Of a stretch of 64,000 nt of DNA, positions 25,102 through 33,673 are shown one piece after another. The stretch comes from FEN-1139 sp964396375. Lineage in GTDB: Bacteria; Myxococcota_A; Polyangia; Polyangiales; Polyangiaceae. The stretch spans positions 1 to 64,000 of the forward strand of contig CAYNEY010000020.1 of NCBI GenBank assembly GCA_964396375.1, in the 5' to 3' direction. A model generated the notes under the pieces. The model was not told the origin of the DNA. It ran no database searches and saw only the letters and a list, made by a program, of their open reading frames with translations. Positions within the stretch are counted from its first letter, which is position 1. Each line of letters starts with the position of its first letter. The position numbers and the translations under genes are program-made.

Positions 25102-26620
25102 TTACGGTGTGACTGCGGTCACGTCCCCAGCAGTGAAGGGTTCTGCGAGCCTGGCCTGAATGAAGGCTACGATCTGTTCATGACCCGCGGCTTTCGAGTA
25201 GAATCCGAACACCGAGCTGGACTCCGTTCCTTCCAGGCGCCGCAGGTCGTTGGGGTAAGAGCCGTATCTTCCGTAGCTCACGACCACCATGTTGCCTGAT
25301 TGCACGTACGAGTCGCCCCCGTGGCCGGGCGTGGTATCTTTGGCTCCGATGTACCAGATCTGCGTATCGTTCGGATCATTGTCCTTGAAGTAGATAAACG
25401 GCGAGTAGCACTCACTGTTGCTGCAGAGACGTCCGTTCTCGGAGCCATCCTGGAGCACCCACTTGTCGACATCGGTGCCTTCCTGCTCTCCACCGATCGG
25501 CCCCTCGAAGAGGAACGCGTAGGCATCATCAGCTCGGATGACCCGGATCGCCGCGTGGCTGCGGAAGAAATGGTACTCGAGCTCGTAGGTGCTGTTTTCC
25601 GAGCGCATTCGCAGATGCTGTCCCTTGAGCACTCCCTCGGCGTCGAAGGCCACGTCATTGCCGTTCTCGTCGACCCAGCGCGTCGACGTCCCGCTCGAGC
25701 GCTGAGGATGATCGAAGTTGCCGTTGCCGAAGTTTGGCCAGCCACGGTACTCGTGCTTGCCGCTCCCCTCGGGTGAAGTGTTGTAGCCTTTGTCCGCGTC
25801 GTTGCCGATCCAGTCGTTTCCGACCTGGTCGAAGGCGCTGTCGAAGCCCGACATGCCGCTCGTCTCCCCGTTTTCGAAGTAGAGAGTGCCGCCTGCCGCG
25901 GCGATCTTCCAGCAAGAGACACCGAAGTGCATCACCTTGGTGACGACTACCCCGTTAGGATAGGGCTCATAGGGTGTTCCGGCGGGTGCCTCTTCGGGTT
26001 GCTCGTTAGGGTCGAACACGATCTCCCCACTACCGCCAGTCGCATTTGCACCGCCTTGTGCCGCACCGCCTTGTGCCGCACCGCCTTGTGCCGCGCCGCC
26101 TTGTGCCGCACCGCCTTGTGCCGCGCCGCCTTGGCCTGGGGCACCGCCTTGTGCCGCGCCGCCTTGTGCCGCGCCGCCTTGTGCCGCGCCGCCTTGGCCT
26201 GCACCGCCTTGGCCTGCACCGCCTTGGCCTGCACCGCCTTGGCCTGCACCGCCTTGGCNNNNNNNNNNNNNNNNNNNNNNNNNNNNNNNNNNNNNNNNNN
26301 NNNNNNNNNNNNNNNNNNNNNNNNNNNNNNNNNNNNNNNNNNNNNNNNNNNNNNNNNNCTGCGCCACCCTGTGTTGCGCCACCCTGTGTTGCGCCACCTT
26401 GTCCTGTGGTTCCGGCGACGGAGTGCCCGCCTCCCACGCTCGTGCCTCCGCCTTCGGTCATGCCACCGCTTCCAACCGTGGTCCCACCCGAGGCGGAAAC
26501 GACCGTATTACCGCCAGAACCACCGGTTGCTGTGGCCGCTGGCTCGCCCGAGTCACTGCTGCAACCCGACACTACGAGCCCACCGAGGAGAATCGCGGAG
26601 GAGATGGCGCGCGCTTTCAC
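25102..26620 (-). CDS. Secreted lipoprotein of unknown family with Gly-rich stalk, interrupted by an assembly gap
   Basis: Start GTG 26620, chosen by leader similarity to its two downstream neighbours. The signal ends GLVVSGC. A GQGGA stalk is split by 100 N, with sides in different frames. The C-terminal domain (~320 residues) begins after DPNEQPEEAPAGTPYEPYP and contains HEYRGWPNFGNGNFDHPQRS, YELEYHFFRSHAAIRVIRAD, YAFLFEGPIGGEQEGTDVDK and GFYSKAAGHEQIVAFIQARL. The predicted beta-rich fold and its company suggest a polysaccharide-active or binding domain, but I do not recognise the family and give no activity. Confidence 0.75.
26050..26400 (-). repeat. Tandem 15-bp repeats coding for GGAAQ/GGAGQ, with gap
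   Basis: Units occur on both sides of the N run, mainly GGAAQG on the 3' side of the gene and GGATQG on the 5' side. The array is presumably collapsed. Confidence 0.85.
26259..26358. other. Assembly gap (100 N)
   Basis: This second 100-N placeholder again lies wholly inside a lipoprotein stalk repeat. Flanking coding sequence is out of frame across it, so the length is nominal. Confidence 0.95.
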
Positions 26621-26657
26621 AGTCCGGCAGTCCCCGAACTCTGGTGTTTCCGTCAAC
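26621..26657 (-). promoter_or_regulatory. Shared upstream element, copy C
   Basis: TTGACGGAA (26657-26649), 12 bases, CGGGGACTGCCGGACT (26636-26621), directly followed by the GTG start of the 25102 gene. It diverges from copies A and B by a few bases but keeps the spacing. Confidence 0.45.
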
Positions 26658-26721
26658 AACTCGGAAGAAATTCCGACAGAGAGGCGAGCTTGCCGCCGGC
26701 GTGGTACGCCCCGCACCGGCT

Positions 26722-27462
26722 TCACTTCTCGCCAAGCGCGCCGGAACAGGCTTTCCTTGCTCGCTCGACTAGCAGTGAATCTGGTGCGCGCCGCGAGAGA
26801 CGGGAGAACTCAGTGCGCGCCTCCTCCACGCGTTTGAGCGCGCAGAGTGCCTGAACCCGGGCTGCGGTACGCTCGAGGGTCATCGTCCCGCTCGGGAAGC
26901 GGCGTTGATGCTCAGCGAGGGTACTGAGCGCGTCGGCGGGTCGTCCCGAGTGAAGCTCCGTGCCGGCGCGGGACAGAAGGGAGACCTCCGCGGCCAGATC
27001 GTCCGGATCCGCAGTCTTGGTGCGAGTTTTTCGCTCGAGGGGCGGCTCAGGGGGGGTGGGTGATAGAACAGCCGAAACCGCAACACTGAGCGCCGCGGGC
27101 GGGGCCGACAGAGCGCCGGGGGGCAGAGCTTTGGGCAGCACCGAAGAGTTCGTGGCTGGGTTCGGCACCGTCGGCACCGCTGGCGGTTCCCGCAGCATCA
27201 ACCACGCGCCACCTCCGATGGCACCTACGCCAACCAAGGCCACGACCGCCTTGGTGAGCCACGGGGCCTTGGTCGTGAGTGTGCCCGAGAGCTTGGTTGA
27301 GGCAGACAGCTGCGGCGCAGTCGACGGGAGGAGCCCCGTCCTTTCGGCACCGAGTTCGAGGGCCAGCGCCTGAAAGACGCGCACCCGATCCGCGTCGGTC
27401 GGACGGAGCAGCGCTCGACCTTCTCGCAAGAGCTTCTCCGCGTCAGCGTCTAGATGAGACAA
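26722..27462 (-). CDS. Single-span membrane protein coupled to an ECF sigma factor (putative anti-sigma-like regulator)
   Basis: 246 residues from TTG 27462, inside the end of the sigma gene. GGGAGGTGGGGC immediately upstream mirrors the signal used at 17518 in the other cassette. The soluble N-terminus (LDADAEKLLREGRALLRPTD) is followed by a membrane helix (WLTKAVVALVGVGAIGGGAWLML) and a Pro/Ala-rich linker. A TPR-like helical C-terminus follows (EVSLLSRAGTELHSGRPADA ... FPSGTMTLERTAARVQAL). It has no zinc-binding anti-sigma motif. It has the same plan as the 17518 product with limited identity, so the duplication is old. Confidence 0.75.
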   Translation of the reverse strand: MSHLDADAEKLLREGRALLRPTDADRVRVFQALALELGAERTGLLPSTAPQLSASTKLSGTLTTKAPWLTKAVVALVGVGAIGGGAWLMLREPPAVPTVPNPATNSSVLPKALPPGALSAPPAALSVAVSAVLSPTPPEPPLERKTRTKTADPDDLAAEVSLLSRAGTELHSGRPADALSTLAEHQRRFPSGTMTLERTAARVQALCALKRVEEARTEFSRLSRRAPDSLLVERARKACSGALGEK

Positions 27463-28078
27463 GCCCCACCTCCCTCTTCTCTGGTCCTCCCAGGCGCGTG
27501 GACACGGCGGCCTCGAACTGCTGTCGTGCGGCTCGCAAGCGCGAATATGCCGTATTGAGCGGGATTCTTAGGATCTCCGCGATCTCGGGCACCGTCAGCT
27601 CCTCGAGTTCGGCCATCATGAATACCTCACGCTTGGGGGTGTCGAGTTCCTCGAGAACCTCCCGCAACATCCGGATCCGGGCGGTTTGCTCCCCCTGATC
27701 GAAGGGCGTGCGAGGGAACAGGGAGTCGGGATCCCCCTCGAAGGACGCGGTTGCGGCTAGCTTGGCTCTCTGTGCCCGGTGGTAGTGACTCACGACTCGG
27801 CGGATCACGCCATACACCCAGCTTCGCAGCGACTCCGGATGCTGCACGGTATCGACGCGCGCATGGATCACGATGAAGATCTCTTGCACCACGTCGTCGG
27901 CTGCGCCCGGCTCCACTCCAAGACGGCGAACTGCCGTCCAGACGAAGTCGAAGTACTCCCGATAGATGTCCGCGAACGGTACCAAGCTGGCCTTCACCTG
28001 ATCTGGGTGACTCTCCAATCGAAGCTCGTCACGTGGGACGGGCGACGCTGAGCACAGGGAGCCAGGTTCGCTCGTCAT
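27443..28078 (-). CDS. ECF-type RNA polymerase sigma factor
   Basis: 211 residues from ATG 28078. Region 2 is FVWTAVRRLGVEPGAADDVV then QEIFIVIHARVD, and WVYGVIRRVVSHYHRAQRA is region 2.3-2.4. Region 4 is LDTPKREVFMMAELEELTVPEIAEILRIPLNTAYSRLRAARQQF. It is overlapped by the following membrane protein gene (20 bases), the same tandem overlap as the 16869-18252 cassette. It lies upstream of the three-gene lipoprotein cluster transcribed in the same direction, so it may drive that cluster; this is an inference from position. Confidence 0.93.
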   Translation of the reverse strand: MTSEPGSLCSASPVPRDELRLESHPDQVKASLVPFADIYREYFDFVWTAVRRLGVEPGAADDVVQEIFIVIHARVDTVQHPESLRSWVYGVIRRVVSHYHRAQRAKLAATASFEGDPDSLFPRTPFDQGEQTARIRMLREVLEELDTPKREVFMMAELEELTVPEIAEILRIPLNTAYSRLRAARQQFEAAVSTRLGGPEKREVGLVSSRR

Positions 28079-28250
28079 GGTTCACTTGAATAGTGCCGCC
28101 AGGTGGATGATTCCGTCAGCGCTCGCCCGATCGAGGGTGGCTGCAGGACCAGCCGACGGGTCGGTCCAGGTGGGTTTTCGAGCGTTGAGATCTGACACTC
28201 GTCGGGCAAACCGAGTGGCGTTTCGAGCGCAGGTGGCTCAGAACTAGCGG

Positions 28251-29045
28251 ATGCCACGGGACAAAGGTGGACGTCTCGGTGTGGGTCTGGTGGCCCGGCT
28301 GTTGTTCCTAGCCTTGCCCGCCTGCGAACCCACTCTCACCGTGGGCACGTGGAGTTGTGAATCCGCTCCAGATTACGACCCCGCGGCCGAGCGTGACCCT
28401 GTCGCGGCCCCTTGGTCCACCGGGTTTGAGGCTGACTTCTGCGACTTCACGAGCGTTGGTGGATTTTGCTACGCCGATCCGGATGCAAGCTACCAGATCG
28501 TCGACGAGCCCGTGCGCAGTGGGCGGCATGCAGCGGCCTTCTCGGTAACGACGGACTCATCGCAGAACGGTTGGGAGAGCCGTTGTGTGCGTCAGGGAGT
28601 GCTCCCCGTCGACGCCACCTACGGTGCATGGTTCTTCCTTCCGACGCTTTCAACCACCACCGACAACTGGAACCTCCTCCACTTCCAAGGTGGAGAACCC
28701 GACGACTGGCATGGGCTCTGGGACGTGTCGCTCGGCACGGCTTCCGACCAGAGCCTCCAGTTGCAGCTCTACGATTTCCTGAACGCCACCACCCGCACTC
28801 CCGAAGTGACGGTACCCATCCCCATCGGTTCGTGGTTCCACGTGGAGTTCCAGCTGCGGCGCGCCAATACCGAGACCGGGCAGGTCAGTCTCTTTCAGGA
28901 TGGCGTGCTGCTGCTCGAGGTGCATGACATCGTGACTGACGACACCGAGATCGGTCAGTGGTACCTCGGCAACCTCGCCAAGGCACTCGAGCCCGCGGGA
29001 TCCACGCTCTTCGTCGACGACGTTACCCTCGAGGTGACGCCGTGA
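28251..29045 (+). CDS. Lipoprotein with a polysaccharide-lyase-like (heparin lyase I / PL20-type) jelly-roll domain
   Basis: 264 residues. The signal is LVARLLFLALPAC, followed directly by the domain without a Gly-rich stalk. WSTGFEADFCDFT, then RSGRHAAAFSVTTDS, WFFLPTLSTTTDNWNLLHFQG, WFHVEFQLRRANTETGQVSL and the final VDDVTLEV form the strand pattern of concanavalin-like lyase folds that accompany glucuronan or heparin-type lyases. Catalytic residues cannot be assigned safely, so a binding role is possible. It is convergent with the 29073 pectate lyase. Confidence 0.7.
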   Translation: MPRDKGGRLGVGLVARLLFLALPACEPTLTVGTWSCESAPDYDPAAERDPVAAPWSTGFEADFCDFTSVGGFCYADPDASYQIVDEPVRSGRHAAAFSVTTDSSQNGWESRCVRQGVLPVDATYGAWFFLPTLSTTTDNWNLLHFQGGEPDDWHGLWDVSLGTASDQSLQLQLYDFLNATTRTPEVTVPIPIGSWFHVEFQLRRANTETGQVSLFQDGVLLLEVHDIVTDDTEIGQWYLGNLAKALEPAGSTLFVDDVTLEVTP

Positions 29046-29046
29046 T

Positions 29047-29074
29047 GAGCCTCGGGCGCTGCTGCCCGAGGCTC
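29047..29074. terminator. Bidirectional terminator
   Basis: GAGCCTCGGGC (29047-29057) and GCCCGAGGCTC (29064-29074) make a perfect 11-bp stem with a 6-base loop, in the 27 bases between two convergent genes. The right arm overlaps the stop codon of the minus-strand lyase gene. It is the strongest hairpin I found in the window. Confidence 0.75.
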
Positions 29075-30557
29075 AACGTCGCAGGATACAGCGATTTCCG
29101 GCCCCGCAGTCCTCGGAGGTCACCAGATCGCGCACCAGAGAGGCCGGAACGAGGTCGTAGGGATAGGGCACCGCGAACACTGAACCCTTCTCCTTGTTGA
29201 GCCCCCTGGCCGTGCCCTCGTTGCCTGTCGCACGATACGCGGTCGTTTCGTCCTCGAAGGAGTCGGTGAACGCTTCGAGGCTCGAGCCGACCTCCATCAA
29301 GTTGTTCTCTACCACCATCTCGATCTCGACGCCGGGTCCGATCAGGTACCCGTCGGTGCGATCGGTGCTGTAGTAGTTGTTGAACACGTGCACCTTGCCG
29401 AAGCGACCCCGGGGCTGGCGCTCTCGCACTCCCTTCCCCCACCAGCTGTTCATGTAGGTGATGCGGAGCTTTCCTCGGCTCTCGGTCTCGCCATCGCTGC
29501 CGGCGATCAGGTTCGAGAACGCGTGCTCCTTCGTGGAGCTCGTGTAATGGAACTGCGACCATGACACGGTAACGAAGTCGGAGCCCTTGGTCACATCACA
29601 GTTTCCATCCTGTCCATCGAAGATATCCAGGTGATCGAGCCAGATGTGGTGACTTCCCTCCACGATTTGCACCGCGTCCTCACCGGCTCGGCATTCATCG
29701 AAGGTGGAGCAGGGATAGCCCTGCACCGCGATGTTCCGGATGATGACGTTGTTCACCCCTCTGAGTTCGATATGGCCCTTGAGGTGGACCCCCGGCGCGG
29801 TGCCGATGATGGTCGTGTCCGATTCGGGCCTGAGTCCGTCCTCGCTCGGGAATTCGTAGGTGCCTGGTTCCACGAGGATGATTCCACCGCGCGAGAGTGC
29901 AGCGTCCCAATCTGCTGCCGTGTCCACGGTGACTGCCGAACCCAGCTCGGTACCGCCCCCCGTCGTCCCACCATCCTGACTTGCCCAACCAGGCACAGGA
30001 TCGGTCACGGCGATTTCGCCGGTGGTAGTGGTGTTGCCCTCGCCACCGGAGCCACCTTCACCTGGGGCACCACCTTCACCTGGGGCGCCGCCTTCACCTG
30101 GGGCACCGCCTTGGCCTGGGGCGCCGCCTTCACCTGGGGCACCGCCTTCACCTGGGGCACCGCCTTCACCTGGAGCGCCGCCTTGGCCTGGAGCGCCGCC
30201 TTGGCCTGGGGCGCCGCCTTCACCTGGGGCGCCGCCTTGGCCTGGGGCACCGCCTTGGCCTGGGGCGCCGCCTTGGCCTGGAGCGCCGCCTTGGCCTGGA
30301 GCGCCGCCTTGGCCTGGAGTACCGCCTTGGCCTGGAGCGCCGCCTTGGCCTGGGGCGCCGCCTTGGCCTGGAGCGCCGCCTTGGCCTGGGGCGCCACCGA
30401 GCGCCTGGGTGCCGCCCGAGCCGACGGTACCGCTGTTGCCTCCCGCTCCCGGTGTGGCCCCACCGCTGGCCGAGCCTATCGTCTTCTCGTTGCCCTCTTC
30501 ACCTCCACAAGCCACGAGTAGTGCCAGCGACACCGCACAGAGCATGCCCTTCTTCAT
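29073..30557 (-). CDS. PL1-family pectate lyase lipoprotein with Gly-rich stalk
   Basis: 494 residues. MKKGMLCAVSLALLVAC is the lipoprotein signal. The APGQGG/APGEGG stalk spans ~50-170 and is complete here. The lyase domain begins VPGWASQDGGTTGGG and shows IWLDHLDIFDGQDGNCDVTK, VTVSWSQFHYTSS, WWGKGVRERQPRGRFGKVHV (both Arg of the PL1 RxPxxR site present) and YLIGPGVEIEMVVENN. All catalytic landmarks are intact, so active Ca-dependent pectate lyase at the cell surface is expected. Confidence 0.93.
   Translation of the reverse strand: MKKGMLCAVSLALLVACGGEEGNEKTIGSASGGATPGAGGNSGTVGSGGTQALGGAPGQGGAPGQGGAPGQGGAPGQGGTPGQGGAPGQGGAPGQGGAPGQGGAPGQGGAPGEGGAPGQGGAPGQGGAPGEGGAPGEGGAPGEGGAPGQGGAPGEGGAPGEGGAPGEGGSGGEGNTTTTGEIAVTDPVPGWASQDGGTTGGGTELGSAVTVDTAADWDAALSRGGIILVEPGTYEFPSEDGLRPESDTTIIGTAPGVHLKGHIELRGVNNVIIRNIAVQGYPCSTFDECRAGEDAVQIVEGSHHIWLDHLDIFDGQDGNCDVTKGSDFVTVSWSQFHYTSSTKEHAFSNLIAGSDGETESRGKLRITYMNSWWGKGVRERQPRGRFGKVHVFNNYYSTDRTDGYLIGPGVEIEMVVENNLMEVGSSLEAFTDSFEDETTAYRATGNEGTARGLNKEKGSVFAVPYPYDLVPASLVRDLVTSEDCGAGNRCILRR
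30055..30400 (-). repeat. 18-bp tandem repeat coding for APGQGG/APGEGG
   Basis: About nineteen units, intact, giving an idea of the true stalk length expected in the gapped PL1 gene at 18456, whose units are the same. Confidence 0.9.
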
Positions 30558-30694
30558 GAAGCGTTGATGCGCGTGCCGCGGGATTTCATCATCCCATTCG
30601 AACAGATCCCGGCCCGAGGTCGATTCCCGAATGCCTCCTCGGGTTCGGTCAGGCGGCGGGTAGCAAGAGAAGCGGCCGCTGGAAGGCCCCCGGT

Positions 30695-30964
30695 TCAGTC
30701 GCCCCCACCCCGCAACTCAGCCGCTCGGGCTGCCGTGTCCGGATAGCGCGCCGCCTTCTGCTCGAGCTTCGCGGCCTCCTCGCTGAAGCTGCGCACCACC
30801 TCGACGAGTCCCAGGCAACAGTGTCGGCAATCACTATCGCAGGGTTCTTCTTCGGTACTCATCTCCAGGTCACGGCTGTACCTGCACCGAAGGGCGGAGT
30901 CGTCGCCCTTCGGATCGAGGAGCTGCCGGTAGCGCTCGGTGAGAGTCTGAGCATCGTAGGCCAT
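30695..30964 (-). CDS. Small Cys-rich cytoplasmic protein, unknown
   Basis: 89 residues from ATG 30964 (MAYDAQTLTERYRQLLD). A central EEPCDSDCRHCCLGLVEVV carries four Cys and a His in a C-x3-C-x2-CC pattern, flanked by charged helical segments (FSEEAAKLEQKAARYPDTAA). No signal peptide. It may be a small metal or cluster-binding protein; the family is not recognised. It lies between two lipoprotein genes of the same strand. Confidence 0.5.
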   Translation of the reverse strand: MAYDAQTLTERYRQLLDPKGDDSALRCRYSRDLEMSTEEEPCDSDCRHCCLGLVEVVRSFSEEAAKLEQKAARYPDTAARAAELRGGGD

Positions 30965-31010
30965 CGTCCGGGAATTCTTTGGGGTGTGGGGACCCGATGT
31001 CAAGCCCCCC

Positions 31011-32714
31011 TCAGCCGTCCAGAGCAACGATCTTCAGCATCACCACGCCGTGGGACGGCACGTCGGCCGAGAACGAGCCGTCGTGCTCGCCGCGGTCCTC
31101 GTGCGCCCACAAGTCACGGACCGTTGCCCTCCCACTCAGGCCGATGTCGCTGAAGTTGACCGTGATGTTGGCGCTCCCACCGCTCCGGTTGAGCAGCGCC
31201 ACCGCCTTCTCGGGGCCATCGTGGTTGCAGAGCGGCTTCATCCACACCTCGAGCTCGCCGTTGTCCACCACCCGGGTCCCTTGGATCCCCGCCGGATCTT
31301 GGTTCACGGCGATCACCTCGGTGTTGGTCAGGATGTTGCGCGTGGCCTCCGACATGTTTCGGAGGTCATTGCCCGCAATGAGCGGCGCCGCCATCAGCGC
31401 CCACATGCTGAAATGGGCGGTGGCCTCGGTCTCCGAGAGCCCCGAGTTCCCGACCTCCAGCATGTCGGGATCGTTCCAGTGCCCGGGACCCGCATAGTTG
31501 GGCGTCTCGTTGTTCTCGTCGATGATCTCCACGATCGAGCGGTACCACTCGTCGCACTCCCAACAGGGTCCGATGTCGAAGGTGCTGCGCCAGAGGTGCC
31601 CGGTCTCCGGCATCCAACTCTTGGCGTCCCACGCGCAGATGCTAAACACGATCGGCCGTCCTGAATTCTTGAGAGCGTTCGACATCCGCTCGTAGTCTTC
31701 GCGCTGGGCCTGCTCGCTGTTGCGATCAGCCGGGATGTTGCAATTGTCGTACTTCAGATAGTCGACGCCCCAGGAGGCGAAGGTCTCGGCGTCGAGCTCC
31801 TCGAAGCCGTAGCTTCCGCTCTCGGCCACCCCCGCGCAGGTCATGGTGCCGCGATCCCCGTACAAGCCGAGCTTCAGACCCAGATCGTGCACGTACTCGA
31901 CCAGCGCCGGGATCCCGCTCGGGAAGCGCACGCTGTCGCCATACAGCCGCCCTTCTCCGTCGCGCCCGTCGTCGTCCATCCAGCGGTCGTCGAGGTTCAG
32001 GTACTGGTAGCCAGCGTCGCGCATGCCGGAGCTCACCATCGCATCGGCTATCTGGCGGATCTGTTGCTCATTGATGTTTTCGTGGAACACGTTCCAGCTG
32101 TTCCATCCCATCGGTGGCGTCAGCACGAGGCCATCGTTCTTGCTCGGGTAGGTGTCCCAAGAGGTGTCGCATTGGGGCGCGGCGCCACCCTCGCCGGGCG
32201 CTCCGCCTTCGCCGGGACTCCCGCCCAGCTCGGCGCCACCTTCACCGCTCCCTCCGTTTCCGATCAGGCCTCCCTCACCGAGCATGCCTCCCACTCCAGC
32301 ACCGCCTTGACCGGGTGCGCCGCCTTGGCCGAGTGCACCGCCTTGTGCCGGTGCACCACCTTGACCGAGTGCACCGCCTTGTGCCGGTGCACCACCTTGA
32401 CCGAGTGCCCCGCCTTGACCAAGTGCCCCGCCTTGACCGAGTGCACCACCTTGACCGAGCACACCGCCTTGACCGAGTACACCGCCTTGACCGAGTGCAC
32501 CACCTTGACCGAGCACACCGCCTTGACCGAGTGCACCACCTTGACCGGGTGCACCACCTTGACCGACCGCACCGCCCGTTGCGCTCGAAGAGCCAGAGGC
32601 TCCTGCCGTGCCCCCCGCCGCCGATTGCTCGGGGCCTGACGAATCAGCCTCGGAACAGGCCGCTGCCATCGCGGAGAGTGTCAGCGCGCACAAGGTAAGG
32701 ACAGCTTTCATCAT
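31011..32714 (-). CDS. GH27 alpha-galactosidase lipoprotein with Gly-rich stalk
   Basis: 567 residues. The signal ends SAMAAAC. A GALGQGG stalk lies at ~45-165. The catalytic barrel starts LTPPMGWNSWNVFHENINEQ, the GH27 hallmark. YLNLDDRWMD follows, and the nucleophile Asp sits in YLKYDNCN and the acid/base Asp in GHWNDPDML. A C-terminal sandwich ends SFSADVPSHGVVMLKIVAL. It is predicted to remove alpha-galactosyl residues from galactomannan, raffinose-type sugars or pectin side chains outside the cell, complementing the pectate lyases. Confidence 0.95.
   Translation of the reverse strand: MMKAVLTLCALTLSAMAAACSEADSSGPEQSAAGGTAGASGSSSATGGAVGQGGAPGQGGALGQGGVLGQGGALGQGGVLGQGGVLGQGGALGQGGALGQGGALGQGGAPAQGGALGQGGAPAQGGALGQGGAPGQGGAGVGGMLGEGGLIGNGGSGEGGAELGGSPGEGGAPGEGGAAPQCDTSWDTYPSKNDGLVLTPPMGWNSWNVFHENINEQQIRQIADAMVSSGMRDAGYQYLNLDDRWMDDDGRDGEGRLYGDSVRFPSGIPALVEYVHDLGLKLGLYGDRGTMTCAGVAESGSYGFEELDAETFASWGVDYLKYDNCNIPADRNSEQAQREDYERMSNALKNSGRPIVFSICAWDAKSWMPETGHLWRSTFDIGPCWECDEWYRSIVEIIDENNETPNYAGPGHWNDPDMLEVGNSGLSETEATAHFSMWALMAAPLIAGNDLRNMSEATRNILTNTEVIAVNQDPAGIQGTRVVDNGELEVWMKPLCNHDGPEKAVALLNRSGGSANITVNFSDIGLSGRATVRDLWAHEDRGEHDGSFSADVPSHGVVMLKIVALDG
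32200..32575 (-). repeat. 18-bp tandem repeat coding for GALGQGG/GVLGQGG/GAPAQGG
   Basis: This is the stalk of the GH27 enzyme. The units have diverged more than in the PL1 genes and end in a non-repetitive Glu-rich piece near 32200-32290. Confidence 0.8.
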
Positions 32715-33003
32715 CGACTCTCTTTCTCGTTGCTCTGCGGGAACGGTGGGGCTCAGCCACGAGCCTGCACGATTGGCGAATCGTGCTTGTTGCGGAAGCG
32801 TACCACCGGTGATTGTCGTGGCTACGGAACCATTGTTCGAAGCTCACCGGAGTTGTGACGAATCGTTGGCGATTTGTGCGCTGCCTCGCCATCGCACCAG
32901 GAGTCTGTCTGGGTGAAGCCGTGATGAGTCGTCCGTAGGGATGAGTTGGCTCGATGTGCTCACCGAGCGGGTAAGCCAAGGCGTGGCGAGCCGGGTAGGA
33001 AGC

Positions 33004-33672
33004 TCACGGAGCCCGTCGCGACGCCACGACTCGGCACCCAGCTACGATCACGGCGAGGACCACCGCGAAAAGGAGCGCTGCAGCCAGCGCGGTGAGGTCG
33101 CGCGACGGCACTCGCGGGTGGAGCCGACAGAGTTCTTCGCGGTCCCACTGGCTCGGCGCTGTCTTGCCTGTCGAAGCGAACATCACGCTGGCGCTCTCGG
33201 CCTCGCCGCATACGCCGAGACGCGGGCGACCGCTCGGGTGGAGCCCGTCCGAGCACGCATCCGGCAGCCCCAGAAGGTGGCCGAGCTCGTGAACCAGCAC
33301 AGGCCCGAGGGTGTCGCGGTCGAGCCTGTGGTTACCCCCATTGAGCTCGATGTCTGCCTCTCTCACGGCTGCACCCCGACTATGCTCCGGATACACGCTG
33401 GTCATCGCGAGGGCATGGCGGGGATAGGTGCCGGTGTGGCTACAGCGGTCGTTGTGGCAGAACGGTTCCCCGCGAAACACCACCAGATTCACGCCGTCCA
33501 TCCCCACTCGCCAGCGCCCTTCGGAGGGACCTACGACCAACTCGACCGAGGTGCACTCGACCTCGGGGTAGCTCCACGCGCGAGCAGCCGCTGTGAGGGA
33601 GTCACGGAAGTCCTGCTCGGTGAGCCAGTCCGGCAAGCCCCGCCGCGAAGGGGTCAGAACTAGCCTGGTCAA
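33004..33672 (-). CDS. Matrixin-like zinc metalloprotease with C-terminal membrane anchor
   Basis: 222 residues from TTG 33672, one base after the stop of the preceding gene; N-terminal assignment is weak. TLGPVLVHELGHLLGLPDAC is an M10-type HExxHxxGxxD zinc site, with LWSYPEVECTSVELVV-like strands before and an ASVMFAS Met-turn after. A C-terminal helix (LTALAAALLFAVVLAVIVAG) with trailing Arg could anchor it in the membrane. No signal peptide is visible in frame, so either the true start is elsewhere or the N-terminus was lost. It is the last gene of the minus-strand operon that begins at 41979. Confidence 0.75.
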   Translation of the reverse strand: MTRLVLTPSRRGLPDWLTEQDFRDSLTAAARAWSYPEVECTSVELVVGPSEGRWRVGMDGVNLVVFRGEPFCHNDRCSHTGTYPRHALAMTSVYPEHSRGAAVREADIELNGGNHRLDRDTLGPVLVHELGHLLGLPDACSDGLHPSGRPRLGVCGEAESASVMFASTGKTAPSQWDREELCRLHPRVPSRDLTALAAALLFAVVLAVIVAGCRVVASRRAP

Positions 33673-33673
33673 C

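Noticed and set aside
23600..25159. 519-codon plus-strand frame opposite the 23507 gene
   Set aside because: It is antisense to a well-supported DUF1593 lipoprotein with no initiation signals.
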